Origin: Phocaeicola massiliensis B84634 = Timone 84634 = DSM 17679 = JCM 13223 | GTDB taxonomy: Bacteria > Bacteroidota > Bacteroidia > Bacteroidales > Bacteroidaceae | Direction: 5' to 3' | DNA length: 64,000 nucleotides | Assembly: GCF_000382445.1 (NCBI RefSeq) | Contig: NZ_KB905472.1 | Span: 2,007,697-2,071,696 of the forward strand | Shown here: positions 25,246 to 33,645 of the stretch, in pieces | Layout of the letters: the number at the start of each line of letters is the position of its first letter | Position numbering within the stretch: position 1 is the stretch's first letter | The notes under the pieces: generated by a model | Database searches by the model: none | The model's input: the letters and a program-made list of their open reading frames with translations, nothing else | Told to the model about the DNA's origin: nothing | Made by a program: the position numbers and the translations under genes

Positions 25246-27669
25246 TTATGAGTTTCCGGACCAGGATTTACAGAGTTTATGATACATACCATCCTCTTTT
25301 TCAATGATTTGCATCTCAAGCAAACGGACAAGGTATCTTTTAAGCGAACTGGAAGGTATTCCATGTTCCACGGCCCCCTCCTTCAACTGCGTATAAGTGA
25401 AGCTTTCGGGAAGCTTTGCCAATACCGAACGTATGCGATAAAACTTCTTCATCGGCTTGGGTTCCTTGCCCGACTCCACGGCAGACACGGTGGTAGACAA
25501 CAGCAAGCTGTGCTCCAACAACACTTTCACCATATCCATTGCCGTATGAAAATCCTCATCCGTACACCGACACTGCTGCACATTCCACATCGGCTCACAC
25601 TTGCGCAACGCCGTCAGCACCATGGCTATGCGGGCCGCTATCAACCCGTGACGAAACACAATCGCCCCATGCGAATCATCATCTTCACTCACCACTTCCT
25701 GAAGAACGTTGCTGAAACGCTGCGTATGCTCCTCCCACTGCCCGGGAGTGAAACACACCTCGGTGGGCGAACCGGACAAAAAGACAAACATACGAAGCAC
25801 CTCTTCACTCAATTTCCTGAACAGCTTCACATGGTCGGTGCTGCCCTCCACGGGAGCTGCCGAAATCCATTTCCACCGTCCCTCACCGATATAAAAAGCC
25901 ATACGACTGTACATACCGTTCTCCAACGACGAAATGAAACGGTGAAGCTGAGAAGGAGTGCCCGTAAGACACAATGCCAGATGAGGAACATGCGCCACCA
26001 CCATGCGCTTATCCGTCTTATAATAAGACGATGCCTCCTCGTGGTGAAAAGCGGCACGAAGCACATCATCATGCTTTCCGCAGTCCTGCTTCATGGCATT
26101 GGTAAGCATATCCAGCTCCGAAGCATTAATCACCACCCCTTGCGCACCGGCCTCCTCAAGCGCAATAATCAACTGACTCTTCGAGATATTGGGCGAAATC
26201 TTGAGCATGCGCTTCACCGGAGGCTCGGGACGCTTGTCGATGTCGGGCACACGCTTCTCCTGAATGGCCAAACGCTCTTCCAGCGCCCATGCCAACTGCT
26301 TCTTGTCATACTCCGACTGCACCGTCTTGTTCTTGTCTTCCAGATAGCGCTGAACGGCATCGGGCAGAATAGAGCCGAGCGTCACAATCCCCTTGCCGCG
26401 CCCCGCACCGGCAAGGCTCATCGCATAAAAATGAGGAGTGTAGCACATGTCGGCATAATTCATCCACACACCGGGAAGACAAGCACTCAGATTGGCAAGC
26501 ATCCCCAGCAGCAGACGGTCTTTTTCACGGCTGCTTCGAGCTGCTTCCAAGCCACGGACAAGAAGGTCGGGAAGAGCGTCGTACACCGACTTCGGAAAGC
26601 GGGGAGCGTTCTTGTGGAGCTTGTCCGCTTCAAGCTTCTCATTCTCAGCCTTTTCAGCCTCTCCCACGGGACCGGGAAAGCATAAAGATGGTCCCTGGTC
26701 CTTGTGGTCCCAACCATTAACATTATTACGCTGATAATCAGACAATTTAGTTTTATCCACATAACGATATCCGGCATCCATTTTCGGGATGATATCTTCG
26801 GGCGGACACCCGGCATCGCTCAGACGCTCCACAGCCAACGCTTCCAGTTGTCTCAACTCACTATCAGACAGTCCTTTATATCGGGCTATACGACCCAATT
26901 TGAGCAAGAAATCATTCTTTGCTCCGGGAATGAAAGCGTTGTGGGCCAGAAAGTCATTAAAAAAGGTGCGCAGGATGCCCGACGGGGGTTCCGAGACAGG
27001 CTCCGAAGCAGATTCCGAAGCGGTTCCTGTCGTGCTGTCCGGTGCGGCAGGTTCCACCTTCAGTTCCTCCATGATCTGTGCCGCTTTATCGGGATGCTCC
27101 TTGAGGAATTCCCGCCAAGGGAAAAGCTCGAAAGCGGGCTTGCAGAAGGCTTCCTCGTCATACGACGCATAACACGGACGAGTGGGATTCTTGCAACTCA
27201 TGTCACACGGAAAATCAATCACGCGGCCGATATGCCACGCCACCACCGCATAAGCCTGCACATACTCTTCGACTGTTGCAGCCTCGATACGCACCACCAC
27301 TTTCAGACCATCGTACGATACACTTCGCCAACCTGCCCCGACCCACGGCACCGCCTTCAGCTTCTGCAGGAACTCCTGTGTACGTCCCTGCGTATGGTCG
27401 ACATCAAACATGGCATTCCCACTCCACGTGCGGCGGTTCTTCAATGCATGGCTTCCCTCGCAATACCCCGCCACCACCAGGCCGGGCAGTTTGTTCTTCA
27501 ACTCTTTGGCTTTACTCTTATCGCCCTCAGCCATTAGGCGGTGATACATCTCGACCGTCGATTTCCATCGTCCGTTGCAGATGTAATTTACAAACTCTTC
27601 CAGTGACATTTCAATGCAACGCTGTTCGCGCACGTTAAAATAGAAAGAGCACAAATCATTAAAATCCAT
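25246..27669 (-). CDS. BT4734-like/DUF3987 primase-helicase-like protein
   Basis: An 807-residue protein from the ATG at 27669 (an upstream in-frame start at 27729 adds 20 residues without family character). Residues about 20-200 match the BT4734-like domain (MFDVDHTQGRTQEFLQKLK, CDMSCKNPTRPCYASYD), reminiscent of a primase-polymerase active site. The DUF3987 region (about 380-740) has a P-loop-like AGAGRGKG near residue 425. Such proteins resemble primase-helicases of mobile elements, but in Bacteroides they are frequently chromosomal and found near capsule loci. Residues 225-235 form a Ser/Glu-rich linker. Confidence 0.85.
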   Translation of the reverse strand: MDFNDLCSFYFNVREQRCIEMSLEEFVNYICNGRWKSTVEMYHRLMAEGDKSKAKELKNKLPGLVVAGYCEGSHALKNRRTWSGNAMFDVDHTQGRTQEFLQKLKAVPWVGAGWRSVSYDGLKVVVRIEAATVEEYVQAYAVVAWHIGRVIDFPCDMSCKNPTRPCYASYDEEAFCKPAFELFPWREFLKEHPDKAAQIMEELKVEPAAPDSTTGTASESASEPVSEPPSGILRTFFNDFLAHNAFIPGAKNDFLLKLGRIARYKGLSDSELRQLEALAVERLSDAGCPPEDIIPKMDAGYRYVDKTKLSDYQRNNVNGWDHKDQGPSLCFPGPVGEAEKAENEKLEADKLHKNAPRFPKSVYDALPDLLVRGLEAARSSREKDRLLLGMLANLSACLPGVWMNYADMCYTPHFYAMSLAGAGRGKGIVTLGSILPDAVQRYLEDKNKTVQSEYDKKQLAWALEERLAIQEKRVPDIDKRPEPPVKRMLKISPNISKSQLIIALEEAGAQGVVINASELDMLTNAMKQDCGKHDDVLRAAFHHEEASSYYKTDKRMVVAHVPHLALCLTGTPSQLHRFISSLENGMYSRMAFYIGEGRWKWISAAPVEGSTDHVKLFRKLSEEVLRMFVFLSGSPTEVCFTPGQWEEHTQRFSNVLQEVVSEDDDSHGAIVFRHGLIAARIAMVLTALRKCEPMWNVQQCRCTDEDFHTAMDMVKVLLEHSLLLSTTVSAVESGKEPKPMKKFYRIRSVLAKLPESFTYTQLKEGAVEHGIPSSSLKRYLVRLLEMQIIEKEDGMYHKLCKSWSGNS

Positions 27670-27870
27670 GTTAAAATGGGGTTTTAATTTAAGATAGGGA
27701 AAAAACGTTGCCCTTCGCCTGCAATTCAAAATTGCAATGTGCGAAAGTACGACATCTAAAACTGACGAAATATTACACTTTACGCCAAATCACCCACCGT
27801 TTACCTACTGTTTATCAGCATCCTAACAAACAGCCGGCAGAACTAAAGTGTACAATTGGCATTCTTCTTT

Positions 27871-28047
27871 TTATTTATTCTTTTTAACAGTAAGGACAAT
27901 ATTCCAAGGGAACCTTTCCAAATTGTTCCCAATCTGTATTCTTTTAAATCCATAATACTTCGTTTTTATACCCCAACGGTATAAGAAGCCCCAGAAGGAC
28001 AGCCATACAGACTCACGGAGACGCTTACATACATCCTCCGTTATCAC
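27871..28047 (-). CDS. Possible small protein or 3' part of a decayed gene
   Basis: A frame from GTG (28047) of 58 codons, rich in Trp, Tyr, Phe and basic residues (includes ESVWLSFWGFLYRWGIK). A purine-rich AAGGGGAGGA lies directly before the GTG, slightly too close for an ideal ribosome site. It is in the same frame as the small ORF at 28108-28287, separated by one TGA and 20 sense codons. No family was recognised. Confidence 0.35.
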   Translation of the reverse strand: MITEDVCKRLRESVWLSFWGFLYRWGIKTKYYGFKRIQIGNNLERFPWNIVLTVKKNK

Positions 28048-28107
28048 TCCTCCCCTTCCTTCTTTTAGGTCAATCGATCTTCTTCCTGCCTCTTTTTCTT
28101 TTGCCGG

Positions 28108-28287
28108 TCAATCTTCCCCTTTCTTCTTCTTTTCTTGTTGATTGGAGAATATTTTATAGCCCCTCCTACACATCCGCTTCAGTTCCGCCAGCTGTCGGAA
28201 CGATACATTCTCAATGTCTCGCTCCAGCTCCTCCAACTCTTTTTCCACACTTCTCACCTTGTTCCATCTGTCCTGATTTGTTTCCAA
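28108..28287 (-). CDS. Possible small coiled-coil protein
   Basis: A 59-codon frame that can start at TTG 28287. It encodes a Glu/Lys-rich helix (VEKELEELERDIENVSFRQL) followed by a basic segment. The composition looks protein-like, but there is no ATG in frame: an ATG 17 bases upstream (28304) opens a different frame of 16 codons. It may be a real gene with an unusual start, or a frameshifted remnant. Confidence 0.4.
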   Translation of the reverse strand: METNQDRWNKVRSVEKELEELERDIENVSFRQLAELKRMCRRGYKIFSNQQEKKKKGED

Positions 28288-28354
28288 ATCTTCTTTTTAT
28301 TCATATTCTTAAAATATTTAAAAATTAAAAAGGAGCAAAAATATAAAAATCCGC

Positions 28355-28402
28355 AATTACAATGTTAAATATTTGAGTTTTTATGAACAAAATATTGTAA
28401 TT
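28355..28402 (+). promoter_or_regulatory. Inverted repeat overlapping the upxY -33 box
   Basis: AATTACAAT (28355-28363) and ATTGTAATT (28394-28402) form a perfect nine-base inverted repeat around a 30-base AT-rich spacer. The right arm contains the -33 ATTG, so a protein bound here could control the capsule promoter. Confidence 0.45.
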
Positions 28403-28424
28403 CGTAAATTAATGTCTAATTTTG
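28394..28424 (+). promoter_or_regulatory. Promoter of the second capsule operon (upxY)
   Basis: ATTG (28394-28397) and TAATTTTG (28417-28424) are 19 bases apart. The predicted start near 28431 gives a leader of about 90 bases that begins almost at the hairpin described at 28436. Confidence 0.6.
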
Positions 28425-28435
28425 CAGAGAATAAC

Positions 28436-28495
28436 AAGGAGGGATCGGCAGTGAGATTACACTGACGACCGCGTAGCGCACCTTATCCCCTCCTT
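28436..28495 (+). promoter_or_regulatory. Structured upxY leader, probable antitermination target
   Basis: AAGGAGGGAT (28436-28445) pairs with ATCCCCTCCTT (28485-28495, one bulged C). An inner hairpin CAGTG/CACTG is at 28449-28464. In Bacteroides fragilis, UpxY proteins act on the 5' leader of their own operon to prevent premature termination; this structure is the natural candidate here. Confidence 0.5.
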
Positions 28496-28521
28496 CCCAC
28501 TCCCCCCTTGACTGATATAGA

Positions 28522-29022
28522 ATGAAAAAATGGTATGTAGCCTACGTGCTTTCCCGTCACGAGAAAAAGACTGCCGAGCGTCTCACGAAAATGGGAATCG
28601 AGAACTTCCTGCCCGTGCAGGAGGAGATTCGCCAATGGACGCACCGTCGTCAGAAGGTGACACGCGTGGTGATTCCGATGATGATTTTTGTGCACGCCAC
28701 ACCGCAGGAACGTGCGGAAGTGCTGACACTCTCGTCGGTGAGCCGCTACATGGTGCTGAGGGGCGAACATACACCTGCCGTGATTCCCGACCTGCAGATG
28801 GAGCGTTTCAAGTTTATGCTGGACTATAGCGAAGAGGCGGTGGAAATGTGCAGCACACCACTGGCTCCCGGTGAAATGGTGAGGGTAATCAAAGGCCCTC
28901 TGGCGGGAATGGAAGGAGAGCTGGTGAACGTGGACGGACGCAGCAAGGTGGTAGTGCGACTGGAAATGCTAGGATATGCCGGAGTGGATATGCCGGTGGG
29001 GTTTGTGGAAGCAGTGAAATAA
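28522..29022 (+). CDS. upxY: UpxY family capsule transcription antiterminator (NusG-like)
   Basis: A 166-residue NusG paralogue. The NGN domain begins KKWYVAYVLSRHEKKTAERL and contains IENFLPVQEE, and the C-terminal KOW-like region has APGEMVRVIKGPLAGMEGELV (about residues 113-134). UpxY proteins are the first genes of Bacteroides capsule operons and allow RNA polymerase to read through the leader of their own locus. No UpxZ-type inhibitor gene follows it: the next 470 bases lack a convincing gene. Confidence 0.95.
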   Translation: MKKWYVAYVLSRHEKKTAERLTKMGIENFLPVQEEIRQWTHRRQKVTRVVIPMMIFVHATPQERAEVLTLSSVSRYMVLRGEHTPAVIPDLQMERFKFMLDYSEEAVEMCSTPLAPGEMVRVIKGPLAGMEGELVNVDGRSKVVVRLEMLGYAGVDMPVGFVEAVK

Positions 29023-29498
29023 AAAAAGAATTTATCAGAGCAATAAAGCTATTCTCCTTCCCCTGTAAAAAGAGAAAATAGACTGCTTACAGGTACGGCA
29101 TCAAACCCTTGGGTATTTTCGCCACATTTGCCTGAAACCAACAAGACAAGGCAAGTAATTCAGACATTCTCGTCACTCTTCAAGAGTCTGATTTCTTCAC
29201 ATTGGAAGAATAAAAGAAAAGCTGAAGCAACTTATTTACTTCAAACTTAGCATCACCAATCTCAGAAACCCTTTTCGGAAGTCTCTTGCTGCCTTCCCTA
29301 TCATAAGCCGGATAAATCGTCAAGTCCGGCAAGCAAAACAGACTCTAAAAAATATTCAGATACATTTTATTTTCCTTTTCAGAGAAGCACCTTTTGCAGA
29401 CACTCTTCCTGAAAGGTATGTCGCATAAAAAAATATACACATTCATACAAATCAACCATCTACATCTATCCCATATAAATTCTAATAACATATCACCA
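29023..29498. other. Intergenic region between upxY and the flippase gene
   Basis: About 475 bases where upxZ would often be. No intact gene. A minus-strand stretch open from 29344 to 29183 (54 codons, ending in TGA at 29180-29182) reads like protein (DLTIYPAYDREGSKRLPKRV) but has no ATG and may be a gene remnant. TTG and ATG codons in frame with the flippase occur at 29394 and 29418 but add sequence without family character. Confidence 0.5.
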
Positions 29499-30851
29499 AT
29501 GATAAAAACATTTCTAAACAAGATCTTAAACAGTAAAAACTCAAGAACCAAAGCGATCAAGCAGAACATAGCCGGTTCCCTGCTCGTAAAAGGAATCAGC
29601 ATTGCCACATCCTTGATTCTCGTCCCTCTAACTTTAGGGTATGTATCTAGTGAAATATACGGAATATGGCTTACCATATCCTCCATTCTTTATTGGCTTA
29701 CTTATATGGATGTGGGATTCACCTTAGGATTGAAAAACCGACTAGCAGAAGCTATTGCACAAAAGGATTTTGACAGAGGACGCAGTCTTGTCTCTACCAC
29801 CTACTTTATAATGACAGTAATATTTGTTCCGCTAACCGTAGTATTGCTGTTGATAAGTCCGCACATAGATTGGTGTGCATTTCTTAATGTAGACATTGCC
29901 TACCAAGCAGAAGTAACGAAAACGATACAGATACTTTTTGTATTTGTGGCCTTGCAGATGATTTCCAATGTTTTCATAGCTGTAGTCGCTGCATTCCAAA
30001 AAGTCGCACTGTCTTCTCTTTTCAATGTAATAGGGCAACTGTTTGCACTTATCATCATTTTCATCATGACCAGGTGTATTCCTCCTGCCCTTCCCAATCT
30101 AGCTATCGCCTACTCCATGATGCCCATACTAGTGGTTATCGTTGCTTCAGTCATCTTCTTCAAAGGCAAGTTCAGACAAGTGTCTCCAACCATAAAAAAT
30201 ATCAATATTAAGTATACCAAAGACTTGGGAGGACTAGGAGTCAAGTTCTTCATCATACAGATACAAATGATTGTACTTTATCAGGCAACCAACATTTTGA
30301 TTTCGCACATAGACGGACCGAATGCCGTAACCCAGTACAACATTGCATACAAGGTATTGAACGTAATTGTAATGGTATACAGCATTTTCCTGTCTCCTCT
30401 ATGGCCTGCATTTACCGATGCTTATACACAAAAAGACTTTGTCTGGATGAACAGCATCTACCGCAAAATGACATATGTATTTTACTTTTTATGTATCGCA
30501 GTAACCTGCACCGTGTTTGCATCTCCCATCCTATACAAAATCTGGATTGGAGACAAAGTAGACATCCCCTTTGTCTTGACTTGCTCTATCGCCCTATATA
30601 CCATTATCCATTGTTGGGATTCACTGCAAGTCATGCTTATCAACGGGGTGGGAAGTGTAAAACTACAAACCTACGTAGTATTGATTGGACTCGTATTACA
30701 TATTCCACTCTCACTGTTTTTAGGACATTTTGTAGGCATATTAGGAGTAATTCTATCTATGTGCATCATCAACCTGATATATTCAACATTCTTCACCATA
30801 CAAATACGGAAAATACTCTCACAAAAAGCTACCGGGATCTGGATTAAATAA
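29499..30851 (+). CDS. Wzx-type polysaccharide flippase
   Basis: A 450-residue polytopic protein from the ATG at 29499. About twelve to fourteen hydrophobic segments start after a short basic N-terminus; AGSLLVKGISIATSLILVPL (about 25-45) is typical of the polysaccharide transporter/MVF superfamily. It flips undecaprenyl-linked repeat units to the periplasmic side for polymerisation. It opens the serotype-specific, AT-rich part of the capsule locus; the next gene starts 8 bases later. Confidence 0.92.
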   Translation: MIKTFLNKILNSKNSRTKAIKQNIAGSLLVKGISIATSLILVPLTLGYVSSEIYGIWLTISSILYWLTYMDVGFTLGLKNRLAEAIAQKDFDRGRSLVSTTYFIMTVIFVPLTVVLLLISPHIDWCAFLNVDIAYQAEVTKTIQILFVFVALQMISNVFIAVVAAFQKVALSSLFNVIGQLFALIIIFIMTRCIPPALPNLAIAYSMMPILVVIVASVIFFKGKFRQVSPTIKNINIKYTKDLGGLGVKFFIIQIQMIVLYQATNILISHIDGPNAVTQYNIAYKVLNVIVMVYSIFLSPLWPAFTDAYTQKDFVWMNSIYRKMTYVFYFLCIAVTCTVFASPILYKIWIGDKVDIPFVLTCSIALYTIIHCWDSLQVMLINGVGSVKLQTYVVLIGLVLHIPLSLFLGHFVGILGVILSMCIINLIYSTFFTIQIRKILSQKATGIWIK

Positions 30852-30859
30852 ATTGAATC

Positions 30860-31567
30860 ATGAAAAAAAACAAAATTACTTGGCTGAAAAAATGCAAAAA
30901 AGCATTAGTGTGGATATGGAACAGTTTTCCTCTTCCACAAGAACTAGGCTATTGCGGAAAAAACACCATTTTGCTTTATCCTTTACGAATCTATTCACCA
31001 GCTTCTGTCTACATCGAAGAGAATGTCAAGATAACCCATGGACTGACAATCATCAACTCCCCAACTGAAAAAGTCGTTATAAAAAAATATGCCGTATTAG
31101 CTGCCAACTGTACCATCATTACCAACAATCACAGAAAAACGGTAAGCATACCGCAGTTCCTGCTTGGTGCTTCCCATATCAACGACAAATCAGCAGATGT
31201 CATCATAGAAGAAGACGCATGGATAGCAGCAGGAGTAACCATTATGGCAGGAGTACACATAGGAAGAGGAAGCATTATCGGAACAAACAGTCTTGTTACC
31301 AAAGATGTACCCCCCTATGCCGTTGTATCCGGCAGTCCGGCAAGTATAAAGAAGCGAGTTTTTTCCACTGCTCAAATCATCGAACATGAAAAACACTTAT
31401 ATAAAAAAGAAGAACGCATGTCTATCAAGCAATTGGAAGAACTGGAGCAAAAATACTTCCAAAACATCTCGGTATACGGTACAAGCAACGGAGTGGATGA
31501 AAACATAGAAAAACTGCAACAAATGAAATCCGCACTGCACTACATTGAACCAGAATTGAATAATTAG
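30860..31567 (+). CDS. Left-handed beta-helix acyltransferase (capsule)
   Basis: A 235-residue hexapeptide-repeat protein. Repeats run through ITHGLTIINSPTEKVVIKKYAVLAANCTIITNN and IIEEDAWIAAGVTIMAGVHIGRGSIIGTNSLVTKDVPPYAVVSGSPA (about residues 55-165), with the family's NNH segment carrying the likely catalytic His. A helical C-terminal tail of about 60 residues follows. It probably O- or N-acetylates a capsule sugar. Confidence 0.88.
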   Translation: MKKNKITWLKKCKKALVWIWNSFPLPQELGYCGKNTILLYPLRIYSPASVYIEENVKITHGLTIINSPTEKVVIKKYAVLAANCTIITNNHRKTVSIPQFLLGASHINDKSADVIIEEDAWIAAGVTIMAGVHIGRGSIIGTNSLVTKDVPPYAVVSGSPASIKKRVFSTAQIIEHEKHLYKKEERMSIKQLEELEQKYFQNISVYGTSNGVDENIEKLQQMKSALHYIEPELNN

Positions 31568-31579
31568 CCCTTACTTATC

Positions 31580-32836
31580 ATGTTAAAGTCCATTACGTTA
31601 GAAAAGATTTACCTCTTCTATGTCATCTTACTTGCAGCACGAGCCACTCTATTCACCAGCGACATGGATTTCCGTTCGAATCCTGTCGGAGTAGGATTAT
31701 TGTTAGTGCTATGTATACATACTTTTATAAAACACAAAATATCCTTACAAAATAAGAACTTAGTCATCCTATACGCTATCTTGACCATATGGACTGTGCT
31801 ACACTATCTCACAGACATAGAATTCAAGATTATGCCCTATCTCATCTTGTATATCAACATTACGGTAGGATATAGTTTAGTCAAAATATTCGGCAATAAG
31901 CTTTATGAGAAAACCACCCAATACATTACGTACCTAACAGGCATCAGTCTGATATTATGGATGATAATGCATGTTATCGGTATAGGATTCTTCGAGTCCA
32001 TTGGCTTCATGCAGCCCGCATCAAGCACCAGTGTGGCCTCCCTACTCATCTTCAATGTACCCAACATTCATATCTATGAAGGGAAAGGAATAGGACCGTT
32101 TATGCGAAACTGCGGATTCGCCTGGGAACCTGGACTTTTTGCTTCATTCATCTGTTTCGCCATCTATTTTAACCTGCTTATAAAAAAACGGATAAAAAGA
32201 AACCGTAGTTTCTATATCTTGACACTGGGATTATTCAGCACATTCTCTACAACTGGATATTCTGCTTTCCTCCTGATAATAGCAAATTATTTCATTCTAC
32301 AAAATAGCAAGAAATCAACTCAAATACTGTATATTATTGTGGGCATACCAACATTTCTGTATATCATGAACTTACCTTTCATGGCAGACAAAATAAAAAA
32401 AGAAGATGAAAGTGAAAATTTTCTATACAATAATAACCAACTTACCAGTGAAATAGAATCAGAAAAAAGAACAATGACAGTAAGACGCTGGGAAGGAATA
32501 ATAATGGACTATCTCAATATACAAGACAGACCCATTTTAGGATATGGTACCATAAACAATTCTTATGTAAACACGCACATATCCTCTTATCTGCTTAGCA
32601 GCAACGGAATAGTCAGTACATTCGCTCGATTCGGCATTGTGTTAGGACTATTAATAAATATAGTCTTCATCCGTAACACAAATTACATTGATAAATTATT
32701 CAGGCAGAAATACTGTATGTTTTACATTCTGTATATGACACTTTCCATCAGTTATTCTTTTACTACATTGGCTTTGATGATAGCCTTATGCAGTAGCAAT
32801 TTATGGATAAGCAAATCTCAAAAATATATCAAATGA
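31580..32836 (+). CDS. Wzy-type O-antigen/capsule polymerase
   Basis: A 418-residue protein with ten or more hydrophobic segments and a large loop (about residues 270-320). It lacks strong sequence signatures, as usual for Wzy; the periplasmic stretch RNCGFAWEPGLFASFI and the RRWEGII...RPILGYGT pattern are consistent with the O-antigen ligase/polymerase superfamily. It is the only polymerase candidate in the locus. Its TGA overlaps the ATG of the next gene (ATGA). Confidence 0.8.
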   Translation: MLKSITLEKIYLFYVILLAARATLFTSDMDFRSNPVGVGLLLVLCIHTFIKHKISLQNKNLVILYAILTIWTVLHYLTDIEFKIMPYLILYINITVGYSLVKIFGNKLYEKTTQYITYLTGISLILWMIMHVIGIGFFESIGFMQPASSTSVASLLIFNVPNIHIYEGKGIGPFMRNCGFAWEPGLFASFICFAIYFNLLIKKRIKRNRSFYILTLGLFSTFSTTGYSAFLLIIANYFILQNSKKSTQILYIIVGIPTFLYIMNLPFMADKIKKEDESENFLYNNNQLTSEIESEKRTMTVRRWEGIIMDYLNIQDRPILGYGTINNSYVNTHISSYLLSSNGIVSTFARFGIVLGLLINIVFIRNTNYIDKLFRQKYCMFYILYMTLSISYSFTTLALMIALCSSNLWISKSQKYIK

Positions 32837-33645
32837 ACCATACTCCACTTTTCTCAATCGTTACAGTCTGCTACAATAGTGAAAAAACTATTGCCCGAAC
32901 GTTAGAATCTGTCCTTGTGCAAGAGTTTAAAGACTATGAGTACATCATTGTAGATGGCAACTCCAAGGACAATACATTAAACATCTTACATGAATATGAG
33001 TCCAAATTCGAAGGACGCATGAAAATAAAAAGCGAACCGGACAAAGGTATCTACGATGCTTTCAACAAAGGAATCCAACGTTCGAATGGTATTTATATAT
33101 GGATAGTAAACAGTGATGACTATATTGAACCGCAAGCACTGAAAGAATTAGCACAATTGATAGAATCATTTCCAAAAGACTATTTACCTATCATCGCTTC
33201 GTCCATGCGTTTTATTCACCAAAGTCCAATCCCCCCAACTATTTATACTCCCAATGAAGAATTATGCAGGAAAAGTTACAAATCATTAGGTATGGGAATA
33301 TTACACCCTGCCACATTGATTCCCCGAAGTATCTATCATCAAATAGGTATTTACGATGATAGGTTTTCCATTTCAGCAGATATAGATTGGTTTATAAGAG
33401 CTTGTGATGCACGACAGCCCATATACTTTTCTTCTATTGTTTCAATTAATATGTACTACGGAGGAATTTCAACGATTTCACATTTCTCAAAGTTCTATCA
33501 TGATAAAACTATATTCTTCAATAAACATTCACACAACTTAATTCAAGAAAAATTCTATTTATTTCGATGGACTATAAAATACTTCCGTAACTACTTAATA
33601 TCCAAAATAAAAAAACTAAAACATGAACAACATACAAAATACTAA
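32833..33645 (+). CDS. GT2 family glycosyltransferase
   Basis: A 270-residue GT-A transferase; the ATG at 32833 overlaps the polymerase stop and begins directly before the family start (LFSIVTVCYNSEKTIARTLES). YEYIIVDGNSKDNT and the metal-binding VNSDDYIEP (about residues 90-98) are diagnostic, and SADIDWFIRAC (about 175) resembles the acceptor-side motif. It adds one sugar to the lipid-linked repeat at the cytoplasmic face. The sugar is unknown. Confidence 0.93.
   Translation: MNHTPLFSIVTVCYNSEKTIARTLESVLVQEFKDYEYIIVDGNSKDNTLNILHEYESKFEGRMKIKSEPDKGIYDAFNKGIQRSNGIYIWIVNSDDYIEPQALKELAQLIESFPKDYLPIIASSMRFIHQSPIPPTIYTPNEELCRKSYKSLGMGILHPATLIPRSIYHQIGIYDDRFSISADIDWFIRACDARQPIYFSSIVSINMYYGGISTISHFSKFYHDKTIFFNKHSHNLIQEKFYLFRWTIKYFRNYLISKIKKLKHEQHTKY

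Larger units (their letters stand above)
27670..28521. other. Regulatory region upstream of upxY, with possible small reading frames
   Basis: About 850 bases. It contains a possible minus-strand promoter for the DUF3987 gene (TACTTTCG at 27742-27749, weak), two collinear minus-strand small frames (28108-28287 and 27871-28047), then an AT-rich block with an inverted repeat, the upxY promoter and a hairpin leader. No inverted repeats long enough to suggest an invertible capsule promoter were seen. Confidence 0.6.

Noticed and set aside
25279..26685. A 468-codon plus-strand frame opposite the DUF3987 gene
   Set aside because: Its composition (many His, Arg, Leu, Gln) mirrors the antisense of a well-supported gene and no family was recognised.
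22029..27669. Prophage or integrative element
   Set aside because: The amidase, HU-like, Rpn and primase-like genes hint at one, but there is no integrase, structural gene, relaxase or attachment site, and such genes are common beside Bacteroides capsule loci.
28355..28402. Invertible capsule promoter of the B. fragilis type
   Set aside because: The only inverted repeat near the upxY promoter has nine-base arms and a 30-base spacer that does not enclose the promoter, so inversion would not switch transcription as in B. fragilis.
29345..29686. A 113-codon minus-strand frame overlapping the start of the flippase gene
   Set aside because: It is mostly antisense to the conserved N-terminus of the flippase, so a shadow.
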